A DNA stretch of 64,000 nt from Acidimicrobiaceae bacterium (GCA_027306605.1 DAHUZK010000064.1:1-64000), one strand, 5' to 3'. Counted from the stretch's first letter, positions 53,244 through 62,284 are shown. Notes: generated by a model from the letters alone, not told the origin. Translations and numbers: made by a program.

Positions 53244-55379
53244 TCAGGGATTCGCGGGATGGTCGTCGGGGCAGGCTCCGGGTGGGTTGTTGAAATCGGG
53301 ATTGGTCACCCATGAACCCTGTGGCCAATCCCCCTTGGCCGGACCCAGGTGGAACACCGCCGTCATGTCCGCCAGCAGGGCGTTGGCGTAGCGGGCGCTG
53401 CCATCGGGACACAAGTGCACGTTGTCGAGCTTCCTCACACGGATCCACTGAGCGGTCGGCGCGTGTGGGTCTCCCTGGGGAGGCAGCCACGGTGAGAACT
53501 TGCCGTTCAGCGTCAGTGAGCTGGCGAGCGGGAAGTACATGACTCGGCCCGGGAACCGGGTCGTCATGTTGGCGGCGATGTTGTTCCAGGCGATGACACC
53601 GTCCGAGCGCTCCTTGTTGTAGCTCGCTTGCGCCGCGGGATTCGAGGACGGGAGGACCCCCGATTGGGGGAATTCTGTGAAGATCACCCCTTCGACGCCA
53701 TTGCCCGGTGCCAGCATGGTCGCCACGGCGCTCTGCAGCAACCGGGAGTACGCCACCGGCTCATGCAGCGCGTTGGGCGTGGTCGGTCCGTATTCGTCCC
53801 AGCTCCACGACGCCACGATGAGCTGCGCGTGGGTCTGCGCGATCAGCGTCGGGATGGCTGTCCGCCAGTTGGTCGCGGTGCCCAACCCGAACCCGGGGAT
53901 GGCGGCCGAGCTCACCACCACGTCCCCGGTCGCCTCGAGCGCGGCGGTGATGCCGTACGAGGCGTCCTGCATGACCGAGTCGCCGATGAGCAGCACGTGC
54001 AAGGGGTCCGAAGGCGAAGGCTGGGCCGTGAGCCGAATCGGGAGCTGGTGCTCGTAGCCTCCCGAACCCGGTACCGGCTGGCCCTTCGGGGACACCGGAG
54101 CGAGCTGTGAGGTCCGGACCACGGGAGAGGGGTCGGCGATCGCCGGAATCGTGGCGACCACGATCACGACCGCGCTCAGGATCCCTGCCAGCGGGGCCCC
54201 CCACCAGCGCACCAGGCCCCGAGGGCGAGCCAGGCGGATCGGTCGCTCCACCAGGTAATAGCTGGCTGTCGACAGGACGAGCGTCACACCGACGCGCACG
54301 ACGTCGAGAGGCAACGTGGGCAGTCCCGTCCTGGCTCCGGTCACGTACACGATGACGGGCCAGTGCCACAGGTAGATGCCGTACGAGATGGTGCCGACGA
54401 AATGCAGGGGCGGCCAGGCCAGCGCCCGGGAGAAGCGGCCCGGTTCGACGAGCCGGGCATCCGACACGACCAGCGCCGCCAACGCGGCGCAGATCAGGAA
54501 ACCGCCCTCGAACATGAAGGAGGTGGGCAGACCGCCCGGCGTCCCGGCGGTGACCCAGAACACCGCCAGCACGGCGGCGGCGGTCGGACCGATGACGTGC
54601 AGGATCCGGCGGGACGGCTGAGCAGGTTGCGGGCGCGAGGCAGCGAGAAAGGCCAGGGTCGCCCCGGCCATGAGATCGAAGAGGCGGGTGTCGGTCCCGT
54701 AGTAGATGCGCGAAGGATCGGTGCCCGGTTGAAAGAGAGCGGCCATGAGAACGGACGAGAGCACGCCGAGGGAGACGGCCAGTACCGCCCCCGTCCTGCG
54801 CCATCCCCGTCCGGCCACACGGAAGAGCAGAAGCAGGACCAGCGGCCAGACGAGGTAGAACTGCTCCTCGATCGCCAACGACCAGGTGTGTTGGAGGGGC
54901 GACGGTGTCGAGAACTGTGCGAAGTACGACTGGTGCGCGAAAATGAGGTGCCAGTTGTTCGCGTACAGCAGCGTCCAGATGGCCTCACCGCGCAACCCCG
55001 AGAGATCGATGAGACCGTTCGCGCCGGGTCCACCGAAGAGCGCGTTCGCGATGATGTAGAGGCCGAGTGCGATGACCACGAGGAAGAGGGCGGGGAGCAA
55101 GCGCTTCGCTCGACGTGCCCAGAAGGCAGGCAAGCTGATGCGACCCGAACCCCTCCATTCCTCGAGGAGGAGTGTCGTGATCAGGAATCCCGACAACACG
55201 AAGAAGAGGTCCACGCCGAGATAACCGCCCGACGCCCAGCCGAGCTGAAGGTGGTAGGCGAACACGCCGAGCACCGCCACGCCACGGAGGCCGTTGAGCG
55301 CAGGCAGATGCCGTCCGGTGACAGCCGTCGTGGGCGTGGCTGCGACGTGGCGTTCCGCGACCACAGTGGTGTCGGTCAT
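53244..55379 (-). CDS. OafA/YrhL-like acyltransferase with C-terminal SGNH domain
   Basis: Residues 20-390 of 711 are acyltransferase-3: RHLPALNGLRGVAVLGVFAY, the catalytic His in that helix, YLGVDLFFVLSGFLITTLLL, and LQHTWSLAIEEQFYLVWPLV. Residues 460-711 are an SGNH hydrolase domain with LLIGDSVMQDAS and a late DNVHLCPDGSARYANALL carrying the catalytic His. Such proteins O-acylate cell-surface polysaccharides. Start ATG overlaps the end of the short LLM gene (ATGA). Confidence 0.92.
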   Translation of the reverse strand: MTDTTVVAERHVAATPTTAVTGRHLPALNGLRGVAVLGVFAYHLQLGWASGGYLGVDLFFVLSGFLITTLLLEEWRGSGRISLPAFWARRAKRLLPALFLVVIALGLYIIANALFGGPGANGLIDLSGLRGEAIWTLLYANNWHLIFAHQSYFAQFSTPSPLQHTWSLAIEEQFYLVWPLVLLLLFRVAGRGWRRTGAVLAVSLGVLSSVLMAALFQPGTDPSRIYYGTDTRLFDLMAGATLAFLAASRPQPAQPSRRILHVIGPTAAAVLAVFWVTAGTPGGLPTSFMFEGGFLICAALAALVVSDARLVEPGRFSRALAWPPLHFVGTISYGIYLWHWPVIVYVTGARTGLPTLPLDVVRVGVTLVLSTASYYLVERPIRLARPRGLVRWWGAPLAGILSAVVIVVATIPAIADPSPVVRTSQLAPVSPKGQPVPGSGGYEHQLPIRLTAQPSPSDPLHVLLIGDSVMQDASYGITAALEATGDVVVSSAAIPGFGLGTATNWRTAIPTLIAQTHAQLIVASWSWDEYGPTTPNALHEPVAYSRLLQSAVATMLAPGNGVEGVIFTEFPQSGVLPSSNPAAQASYNKERSDGVIAWNNIAANMTTRFPGRVMYFPLASSLTLNGKFSPWLPPQGDPHAPTAQWIRVRKLDNVHLCPDGSARYANALLADMTAVFHLGPAKGDWPQGSWVTNPDFNNPPGACPDDHPANP

Positions 55380-55912
55380 GGGCGCTCCATGACGCACACC
55401 GCGGGACGGGCCGTGGGGCGCAGAACCAGATCGATCAGACCGTCCAAGGCGCCAGGCAGTGTTTCGCCACCGGTGAGGTCGATGACCACAATCGGTCCCG
55501 TCTCGCCCTGGCTCAGCGGCCTGGCACGGTTGCGCCCCGCACGGACCGGGAAGTGCGGGCCCTCGCTGACGACCTCACCGACCTCCCAGAGCGCCCGACA
55601 CAGAGTGATCGCCTCGGCCAGGGTGTCGGCGAACGGCGGCGTGAAGCACACGGCACTGCGGCCACCGCACACGAGATCCAGGCTCGTCACCTCCCGGGCC
55701 AACATCGCCGGGTGCCGGCTCCGGGCCGAGAACGTCATCCGTGCGCCCAGCCGCACGTCGGGCACGGCCGCGGCCAGGCCAGCCGCCAGGACGAGCGGGT
55801 CACCCAGGGAGCTCTCGGTGATGAAAACGGCCGCTGCACCCTCGGTGACGGCCTCTTTCGCCTGTTCTCGCAGGGTGGCCGCATCGCCTGCTGCGAGCAG
55901 GTGCACCTCCAC
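55376..55912 (-). CDS. Short LLM-like (luciferase-like) protein
   Basis: The product (about 178 residues from GTG 55912; 192 from 55954) looks like the first part of a luciferase-like monooxygenase: VEVHLLAAGDAATLREQAKE, GAAAVFITESSLGDPLVLAA, DVRLGARMTFSARSRHPAML, AREVTSLDLVCGGRSAVCFT. The barrel strands beyond the middle are missing, since full LLM proteins have about 300 residues. Yet the frame is clean and coupled to the acyltransferase by an ATGA overlap. It may be a shortened, re-purposed enzyme. Confidence 0.6.
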   Translation of the reverse strand: MEVHLLAAGDAATLREQAKEAVTEGAAAVFITESSLGDPLVLAAGLAAAVPDVRLGARMTFSARSRHPAMLAREVTSLDLVCGGRSAVCFTPPFADTLAEAITLCRALWEVGEVVSEGPHFPVRAGRNRARPLSQGETGPIVVIDLTGGETLPGALDGLIDLVLRPTARPAVCVMERP

Positions 55913-55960
55913 GGCGACGCAGACTAGGACGAATGAGCGGGGTTCCCGTGTCACCGGCCC

Positions 55961-55989
55961 GGTCAGGTCCTGGTCAGGTCCTGGTCAGG
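55961..55989. repeat. 11-bp tandem repeat at end of dprA
   Basis: The unit ggtcaggtcct occurs twice from 55961 to 55982, and a third partial copy extends to 55989, covering the dprA stop codon. Confidence 0.85.
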
Positions 55990-57067
55990 CCAACTCCCAC
56001 CATCCACCGGCATCTCGAGCAAGTCCGCTCCGAGCGAGTCGTTCGAGTGCGCCGCAGAGAGCCGGAAGGGAAAGGCTCGTCGCCCGGAGGAGGTCGTCCA
56101 GAGGAGCCGGGTCAGAAGAGAGCACGGCGAAGACGAGACGCTCCTCCTCAGATGCCGGTTCGGCTCGTTGTCGTGTCGCCACGGTCGCGCCTTCGGGGTT
56201 CTCGGACACGGCGAACGGCGCCGGCTCCACCCCTGCCAGCGAGAGCGACACCAGCACGTCCGTGGCGGAGCACACCGGGAAGGCCCCTTCGGCCAGCAGC
56301 GCGTTGGTGCCCTCGGACGTCGCGCTGCGAATCGACCCTGGTACGGCGCCAACGGGGGCGCCTCGTTCCAGTGCCGCCGCCACGGTGTGGCGGGATCCAC
56401 CTTGGTGCCGGCTCTCGACGACCACGACCACGTCGCTCAGGGCAGCCAGGAGCCGGTTGCGGGCCGGAAATCTCCATCGCTCCGTCCTCGCCCCGACCGG
56501 GGACTCCGACACGATGACGCCTTCTCCGGCGACCCGCTCCCAAAGGCGCGCATGCCGGCGGGGATACGGCTCGCCGAGACCTCCTGCCACCACGCCGACG
56601 GGAGGCGACCCCGCGCCACAGGCTCCTTCGTGCGCAGCAGCGTCGATGCCGAGGGCGAGTCCCGAGACGATGCACACGCCGGCAGCCGACAGATCTGCTC
56701 CCAATTGGGCCGCGACGCCGATCCCGTAGCGGGTGGGGGCGCGCGTGCCCACGACGGCGACCGTGGCCGGCCACTCCAGAGCACCAGGATCGCCGAGGCA
56801 GAAGAGGACTGCCGGTCCCTCCGGATCCTCCCGGAGCCGTCGGGGATACCGGGAATCGCTCTGGAGGAGGACCGTGATCCCACGACGGACGTGATCGTCC
56901 CAGATCTTCGCCACTTCTTCGGCGGTCTGACCGGATTCGTCCGACGCCCGGGCCCAGGTGGCCGACGGCGCGCCGTCGGCGAGAAGTCTGCGCAGTGTTG
57001 CGGGCCCCACCGCGGGGGACAAGGACAGGGCAACGGCATACGCGGCTTCCGGAAGTGCAGCGCTCAT
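55985..57067 (-). CDS. dprA: DNA-processing protein DprA
   Basis: The 360-residue protein has the Rossmann-like DprA core: VAVVGTRAPTRYGIGVAAQL, IVSGLALGIDAAAHEGA, RFPARNRLLAALSDVVVVVE and GSRHTVAAALERGAPVGAVP, plus a C-terminal winged helix. It loads RecA on incoming single-stranded DNA during transformation. It overlaps yifB by four bases. Confidence 0.95.
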   Translation of the reverse strand: MSAALPEAAYAVALSLSPAVGPATLRRLLADGAPSATWARASDESGQTAEEVAKIWDDHVRRGITVLLQSDSRYPRRLREDPEGPAVLFCLGDPGALEWPATVAVVGTRAPTRYGIGVAAQLGADLSAAGVCIVSGLALGIDAAAHEGACGAGSPPVGVVAGGLGEPYPRRHARLWERVAGEGVIVSESPVGARTERWRFPARNRLLAALSDVVVVVESRHQGGSRHTVAAALERGAPVGAVPGSIRSATSEGTNALLAEGAFPVCSATDVLVSLSLAGVEPAPFAVSENPEGATVATRQRAEPASEEERLVFAVLSSDPAPLDDLLRATSLSLPALCGALERLARSGLARDAGGWWELA

Positions 57068-58533
57068 GCAACCACCGCCGCCGTGCCGGCGCGGAGCGAC
57101 AGCGCCTCACTGACATGGAGGAAGGAGATCTCGTCCTCTTCCGCCAAATCGGCCAATGTCTGCGCCACCCGCGAGATCTTGGTCAGCCCGCGCGCACTGA
57201 GCGCGCCTTCCCGGAGCCTGGTCGACAAGAGATCCGAAGCCTCCGGCGCCATCACCGGTAGCGCATCGGCGTCCCGCGCCGCCGCCCGGGACCGTGCCGC
57301 TGCGACCCGAGCGGCGACTGCCTCGGTGGACTCACCCGGAACTCGAGACAGCAGGTCCTCCGGATCGGGCCGGCTGACTGGGACGACCAGATCGAACCGG
57401 TCGAGCAGAGGATTCGAGATCCGGCGGCGGTAACGCGCTCGGGTCGCCACCGAACAGGTGCAGGCTCCTTCGTAGACCCCCTCACCGCACGGGCACGGGT
57501 TCATGGCCGCGACGAGCAGGAAGGAAGCAGGGAAGGTGACCGTTCCCCCCACTCGGTTGACTCGAATGACGCCCTCCTCGAGCGGTTGCCGGAGGGATTC
57601 GAGTGCCGCAATCGGGAATTCGCCGAGCTCGTCCAGGAACAGGACGCCATGGGTTGCGAGGCTCACCTCACCGGGTCGCAATGACCAGCTGCCGCCGCCC
57701 ACGAGCGAGACGATCGACGCCTGGTGGTGTGGCGCCCGGAACGGTGGTCGCTCGAACAACGCAGTCTCGGGAAGAGCAGCCCCCGCGGCTGAGAAGATCC
57801 GGGTCACCGTGAGAGACTCCGGACGCGTCAGTGGTGGAAGCAGCCCGACGAGGCGCTCGGCCAGCATCGTCTTGCCCGAGCCCGGAGGGCCGATCATCAG
57901 CAGGTGGTGACGGCCGGCCGCTGCGACCTCCAGCGCGCGACGGCCGAGTATCTGCCCTCGCACGTCGCGCAGGTCCGGCTCGGTGGTCGAGCGGCGCGCC
58001 CTTTTGGGTTCAGGCGGAGGCGGCCACGCCGCCTGCCCGCGCAAGATGCGGACGAGGTCGGCCAGGGTCGCCACACCATGGACCGTGTTTCCTCGGACCA
58101 GCGCCGCCTCCGCCACGTCGTCGAGCGGAACGACCAATTCGGGAGCATCAGTGGCGTCGGCGAGGGCGATCATTCCCGGGACGTGGCGTAGCGATCCGTT
58201 GAGGCCGAGTTCACCGCAAAAGGCCAAACCCTCGGTGCAGGCCGGGCTGAGAGCTCCTGCTGCGACCAAGAGCCCGACGGCAATCGGGAGATCCAGGCCC
58301 GCTCCAGCCTTCCTGACCCCCGAGGGGGCCAAATTCACGGTGACCCTGCGCAACGGCCACTGAAGGCCGCTCGAGAGCACGGCAGCACGGACGCGATCGC
58401 GTGCTTCTCGGACTGCTGCGTCGGGCAGACCCACGATGGTGAACCCGGGGAGCCCGTTGGAAACATGAACTTCCACTGAGACGGTGCGCCCGACGGCGCC
58501 GCTCAGGGTGGCGGATGTCACTGAGGCCAGCAC
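57064..58533 (-). CDS. yifB: YifB/ComM-family AAA+ ATPase (Mg-chelatase-like)
   Basis: The 489-residue protein has an N-terminal domain VEVHVSNGLPGFTIVGLPD, Walker A GPPGSGKTMLAERLVGLLP, Walker B HGVLFLDELGEF and a CPCGEGVYEGACTC cysteine patch. ComM helicases widen recombination tracts during DNA uptake. It forms an operon with dprA. A large dyad array lies 134 bases upstream. Confidence 0.94.
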   Translation of the reverse strand: MLASVTSATLSGAVGRTVSVEVHVSNGLPGFTIVGLPDAAVREARDRVRAAVLSSGLQWPLRRVTVNLAPSGVRKAGAGLDLPIAVGLLVAAGALSPACTEGLAFCGELGLNGSLRHVPGMIALADATDAPELVVPLDDVAEAALVRGNTVHGVATLADLVRILRGQAAWPPPPEPKRARRSTTEPDLRDVRGQILGRRALEVAAAGRHHLLMIGPPGSGKTMLAERLVGLLPPLTRPESLTVTRIFSAAGAALPETALFERPPFRAPHHQASIVSLVGGGSWSLRPGEVSLATHGVLFLDELGEFPIAALESLRQPLEEGVIRVNRVGGTVTFPASFLLVAAMNPCPCGEGVYEGACTCSVATRARYRRRISNPLLDRFDLVVPVSRPDPEDLLSRVPGESTEAVAARVAAARSRAAARDADALPVMAPEASDLLSTRLREGALSARGLTKISRVAQTLADLAEEDEISFLHVSEALSLRAGTAAVVA

Positions 58534-58868
58534 GATGATTGAACGGTCGGCACCTCCCCGATTTGTGTCGCCGAGTTCCGTCCCTCTCGGAATTCTCGAG
58601 TCTCACGGGCCCAGCGTCTGCAGTCTCAGTCAGGGCAGGAGCCGCTTCGTAGGGTGTTTGGACCAGCTGTATATGCCACCTCCGGCCCTTGGCATCCGGG
58701 TGTATACGCGCGCCACGCCGCCCATCCCCGGGGGCGACCGGCTATCGCGCGTATACAGATGAAGGTGGGACGAGGGTCTGCATATATACAGGGAAGAACC
58801 GATTCAGCGTGCCGTGACCTACACAGAGGCACGAGACTTGTCGGCGTCGGGAAGACGCCCGGGGCGGC
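58534..58868. other. 335-base gene-free region upstream of yifB
   Basis: No credible gene is seen here. The stretch holds the symmetric dyad array at 58667-58791 and presumably the yifB-dprA promoter. Apparent small frames through it simply read the TGTATA repeats. Confidence 0.7.
58667..58791. promoter_or_regulatory. 125-bp symmetric array of four TGTATA-type sites
   Basis: Two 46-base arms (58667-58712 and 58746-58791) are inverted around a 33-base centre. Each arm starts outside with ctgtatat and ends inside with tgtatacgcgcg; the outer eight bases and inner twelve are identical between arms while the sequence between them differs. Within each arm the two TGTATA motifs are 33 bases apart, about three helical turns. 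This looks like four binding sites for a dimeric or looping regulator upstream of yifB-dprA. The protein is unknown. Confidence 0.6.
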
Positions 58869-59915
58869 TCAGTCCTGGGGCGGGAGTTGGTCGCGAGGCG
58901 GCCGGGCCGGGGTGGCGACCGGCGGAGGGACGGAGCCGTTGGTGCTCGCGTCCCCGCTCATGTTCTCGTTGCGAAGGGTCGAGAGAAGGACCTCGGCCGC
59001 GCCCATCAGGCTTGTCGCCTCGTAGGGGACGACGACCTTGGCGTTGTCCGAAGCAGCGATGTCCTGGAGCGCCCGCAACTGCAATACCGCCAGCGTGTGC
59101 GGGTTGATGGCCACTGCGTCGATAGCTTCCAGGCGGGCCGCCTCGCCGGCACCGCGCAGCTCGAGCGCTTTCCGCTGGCCCTCGGCCTGCAGCTCGAGCA
59201 CGCGCTGCTGGGCCTCCGCTCCCAAGATGGCCGATTGCTTGGCTCCCTCGGCCTCGAGCACGGCGGACTGCTTGCGTCCGCCGGCCTGGTTGATGGCGGC
59301 CTGCTGCTCGCCCTCGGACTTCAAGATGGCGGCTCGCTTGTGCTGCTCCGCCTCCTTCTGCTCCGACATCGCCTGCACGACGTTCATCGGCGGCGTGATG
59401 TCGAGGATCTCGATCCGGTTCAGCCGCACCCCCCATTTGGCCGTCGCGTCGGCCATGTGGTCCTGCATCCGCGAGTTGATCATCTCGCGCTCGCTCAAGG
59501 CTTGGTCGAGCGAGAGTTCCCCGAACACCGCCCGCAGGGCGGTCCGGGAGAGCTGATCCACGGCCAGAGCGAAATCGTTGATCTCGAACAAGGCGGACTT
59601 CACGTCAATCACCTGACAGAAGATGGTGGCGCTGACCTGCAACGAGACGTTGTCCTTGGTGATGACCGCCTGCTGGTCCCCCGTCATCGGGAACTCGCGG
59701 ACGTCGACCTTGTCCATCCGATCGATGAAGGGAACGAGCCAGTGGAGGCCGGGCTGGGTGACCGCCCGGAACTCGCCCAGACGCTTGACGACACCGACGC
59801 TCCCCTGCTGCACGATCTTGACGCAGCGGCTCACCAACCACAAGCCGGCGGCAACCACCACGACGCCTGCTGCCACGCCTACCAGTACTGCCTCAGCCGC
59901 CGATCCGAGCAACAT
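58869..59915 (-). CDS. SPFH/band-7 (stomatin/prohibitin-like) membrane protein
   Basis: The 348-residue protein has one N-terminal membrane helix (about 8-30), a band-7 domain (CVKIVQQGSVGVVKRLGEFR, MINSRMQDHMADATAKWGVR) and a long coiled coil (AEGAKQSAILGAEAQQRVLE). The tail is Pro-rich. Such proteins form membrane scaffolds and usually pair with NfeD proteins; a short NfeD-like gene lies directly upstream. Confidence 0.92.
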   Translation of the reverse strand: MLLGSAAEAVLVGVAAGVVVVAAGLWLVSRCVKIVQQGSVGVVKRLGEFRAVTQPGLHWLVPFIDRMDKVDVREFPMTGDQQAVITKDNVSLQVSATIFCQVIDVKSALFEINDFALAVDQLSRTALRAVFGELSLDQALSEREMINSRMQDHMADATAKWGVRLNRIEILDITPPMNVVQAMSEQKEAEQHKRAAILKSEGEQQAAINQAGGRKQSAVLEAEGAKQSAILGAEAQQRVLELQAEGQRKALELRGAGEAARLEAIDAVAINPHTLAVLQLRALQDIAASDNAKVVVPYEATSLMGAAEVLLSTLRNENMSGDASTNGSVPPPVATPARPPRDQLPPQD

Positions 59916-59962
59916 GGGCGTACCTCCTTGTCGGGCCTTCTCGGGCCTGTCCGGTCTTCCGG

Positions 59963-60172
59963 CTATGTGTCGATTTCGTAGACCACCAGGAGCCCACGCT
60001 CGACGTCAGCGACGATAACGCTGGTGCCCACCGGGATACTGGCGTCGGGGTCGAGAGGAATGGCCTGCCATTCCTCTCCCCTGGCCCGGATCCGTCCGGG
60101 ACGATGCGCGCCTTCGATGGCCCTGGTCACCAACGCCGTGTCGCCGATCATGCCCTGAACGCCGCTGAGCAC
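59963..60172 (-). CDS. NfeD-like soluble (OB-fold) domain protein
   Basis: The 69-residue product matches only the C-terminal OB domain of NfeD: GMIGDTALVTRAIEG, PGRIRARGEEWQAIPLD, GTSVIVADVERGLLVVYEI. The membrane helices that normally precede it are missing. It sits 47 bases upstream of the SPFH gene, its usual partner. Confidence 0.75.
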   Translation of the reverse strand: MLSGVQGMIGDTALVTRAIEGAHRPGRIRARGEEWQAIPLDPDASIPVGTSVIVADVERGLLVVYEIDT

Positions 60173-60203
60173 GGACCCACTCTATTAGCGGCGTCCGCCT
60201 CCC

Positions 60204-60235
60204 ATCAGCGGCCCTTCAGCGGCCCTTCAGCGGCC
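60204..60235. repeat. 11-bp tandem repeat, about three copies
   Basis: The unit tcagcggccct occurs twice and a third partial copy follows, just after the enoyl-CoA hydratase stop. Confidence 0.8.
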
Positions 60236-60241
60236 GGCCCC

Positions 60242-61024
60242 TCAGTGACCCACGAACACGGGCTCCCGCTTCTCGACGAAGGCGGCCATCGCCTCGCTGG
60301 TGTCCCGGGTGGAGAAATTCAAAGACTGGCAACGAGCCTCGTCCTCTACGGCCTGCTCCATCGAGGCCATGGAGGAGCCGTGCAGCAGCGTCTTGGTCAT
60401 CGAGAGCGCCAGCGGCGGGCCAGCGGCAAGCTGGGTCGCCCACTCGTCGACGAAGGCATCGAGCTCGTCCACCGCAAGGGCCCGGTTCACCAGGCCCATC
60501 TCGGCCGCCTCGATACCGCTCCACATCCCCCCGAACAGCGCGATCTCCTTGGCGCGTGCCATGCCGACCAGGCGCGGCAGCAGCCACGAGGCCCCGTTGT
60601 CCAAGGACAGGCCGCGCCGGGCGAAGATCATGGAGAGCCGGGCCGTCGTACTGCAGACGCACAGGTCGCAGCCGAGTGCCAACGACAGACCGGCACCGAC
60701 CGCCACGCCGTCGACCTTGGCCAGGGTCGGCTTCGAGACACGGTGCAGCGCCAGCGCGACGTCACCGAGCCTGCGCATGCGTACGAGGCCGGCCCGCTTG
60801 GCGTCGGTCGCCGGCCCGTTGGGGTCACCGAGGTCGGCGCCCGAGCAGAACGCGCCGCCGGCGCCCGTGAGCACCATGACGCGGTCGTCCGGCTGGTCCT
60901 CGACCTCGAGGAAGGTCTCGAGCAGCTCGCTGAGCATCTTGGCATTGGCGGCGTTCTTGCGCTCGGGTCGGTTCATCGTGACGGTCACGATGCCGTCCTT
61001 GCGGTCGACGATAAGGGTCTCCAT
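60242..61024 (-). CDS. Enoyl-CoA hydratase/isomerase family protein
   Basis: The 260-residue crotonase has GAGGAFCSGADLGDPNGPAT and VDGVAVGAGLSLALGCDLCV for the oxyanion hole. At the site of the second glutamate it reads FARRGLSLDNGASWLLPRLV, with D/N rather than E, as in isomerase-like members. It lies inside the translation/competence neighbourhood, where it is not usually found. Confidence 0.9.
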   Translation of the reverse strand: METLIVDRKDGIVTVTMNRPERKNAANAKMLSELLETFLEVEDQPDDRVMVLTGAGGAFCSGADLGDPNGPATDAKRAGLVRMRRLGDVALALHRVSKPTLAKVDGVAVGAGLSLALGCDLCVCSTTARLSMIFARRGLSLDNGASWLLPRLVGMARAKEIALFGGMWSGIEAAEMGLVNRALAVDELDAFVDEWATQLAAGPPLALSMTKTLLHGSSMASMEQAVEDEARCQSLNFSTRDTSEAMAAFVEKREPVFVGH

Positions 61025-61050
61025 GGCCACCGACCCTACGCGGCGAGCTG

Positions 61051-61395
61051 TCAGAACGCACCTTCGACGACCTGGAGCTTCCGGCCCATGACCGAGGCGA
61101 CGTCGAAGCGGATCTCTGCCCAATAGGTGCTCTGGCTCACGAGATACGCCGCCGCCAACTGGCGCAGCCGCATCTGTTTGGTGACGGTGACCGCTTCGAG
61201 GGGGTGCCCGGTCGCGGTGTGCGAGCGGGCCTTCACCTCGCAGAACACCAGGGTTTCGCCACGAGAGCAGATGAGGTCGATCTCACCCTTGGCACAGCGC
61301 CAGTTCCGCGCGAGGACGGTGTAGCCCCGGGACCGGTAATGCGCGGCCGTCAGGTCTTCACCGTACCGACCGAGGACGGTGTTGTGCTCACCCAC
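61051..61395 (-). CDS. yraN: YraN/UPF0102 family nuclease-like protein
   Basis: The 114-residue protein has the endonuclease-like core GRYGEDLTAAHYRSRGYTVL, then KGEIDLICSRGETLVFCEVK with the D...E.K catalytic pattern. Its exact role is not established. Location next to DUF2469 and upstream of yifB-dprA is typical of Actinobacteria. Confidence 0.92.
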   Translation of the reverse strand: MGEHNTVLGRYGEDLTAAHYRSRGYTVLARNWRCAKGEIDLICSRGETLVFCEVKARSHTATGHPLEAVTVTKQMRLRQLAAAYLVSQSTYWAEIRFDVASVMGRKLQVVEGAF

Positions 61396-61423
61396 GTCGG
61401 GGGAACGGTCGCCCCCTGGGACC

Positions 61424-61717
61424 TCAGAGCTCTTGTTCGGGCAGCCGCTCGATGTTCACGTCACGGAACGTGACGACACGCACCTCGGGCACGAAGCGGG
61501 CGGGCCGGTACATGTCCCAGACCCACGCGTCCTGCAGCTCGAGCTCGATGCAGGCCGGGGTCGTGTCGGACCGCACGTTCAGCGACACCTCGTTGGCCAG
61601 GTAGAAGCGCCGCTCCGTCTCGATCACGTAACGGAAGACGGGGAGGACGGCCCGGTACTCCTGGACGAGCCCGAGCTCGATTTCGGACTCGTAGCGCTCG
61701 AGATCTTCCTCGCTCAC
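61424..61717 (-). CDS. DUF2469 family protein
   Basis: The 97-residue product matches DUF2469 through LERYESEIELGLVQEYR, YVIETERRFYLANEV and DAWVWDMYRPARFVPEVRVV. Function unknown; conserved in Actinobacteria next to rnhB and yraN. Here rnhB is missing between it and rplS. Confidence 0.92.
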   Translation of the reverse strand: MSEEDLERYESEIELGLVQEYRAVLPVFRYVIETERRFYLANEVSLNVRSDTTPACIELELQDAWVWDMYRPARFVPEVRVVTFRDVNIERLPEQEL

Positions 61718-61735
61718 GCCGCGCCGTCCGTGGTG

Positions 61736-62284
61736 CTAGCCGTCTGCGTTCTCCTGCTCGGCTTCGCCGGCCTCGTCGACCGCCTCGGCGACTTCTCCTC
61801 CTGCGTCGGCTTCTGCTCCTGCCTCTGCTTCGACCCCCAACTCGTCGACGATCTCTTCGGCGTCGATCTCCTCGTCCTCGAGCACCTCGTCCTCGAGCAC
61901 CTCCACCTCGGGTGCTGCCCCGTTGACCGCCTTGCCCCGGGGGACACGGCGCTCCTTGATCTTGGCCGCCTTCCCGTGCCGCTGCCGGAGGTAGTAGAGC
62001 TTGGCCCGGCGGACGTCGCCCAGCGTGGCCACCTCGATCTTGGCGATGGTGGGCGAGTGCACCGGGAACGTCCGCTCGACCCCGACACCGAAGCTCACCT
62101 TGCGCACGGTGAAGGTCTCCTGCACGCCCCCGCCCTGGCGGCGGATCACCGCGCCCTGGAACACCTGGACCCGCTCCCGGTTGCCCTCGACGACCCGGAC
62201 GTGCACCTTGACGGTGTCGCCCGGACGGAACTCGGGGATGTCGTCGCGCAGGCTGTCGCGATCGATCGTTTCGGTGGGGTACAT
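61736..62284 (-). CDS. rplS: 50S ribosomal protein L19 with acidic C-terminal tail
   Basis: Residues 1-117 of 182 are L19: [60 protein letters not shown]. The remaining 60 or so residues are a highly acidic tail ([20 protein letters not shown]) not part of normal L19, which is about 115 residues. ATG 62284 gives the conserved start. Confidence 0.95.
   Translation of the reverse strand: MYPTETIDRDSLRDDIPEFRPGDTVKVHVRVVEGNRERVQVFQGAVIRRQGGGVQETFTVRKVSFGVGVERTFPVHSPTIAKIEVATLGDVRRAKLYYLRQRHGKAAKIKERRVPRGKAVNGAAPEVEVLEDEVLEDEEIDAEEIVDELGVEAEAGAEADAGGEVAEAVDEAGEAEQENADG

Noticed and set aside
58626-59025. Small open frames through the yifB upstream region
   Set aside because: Their codons simply read the TGTATA repeats in both directions; no ribosome site or homology.
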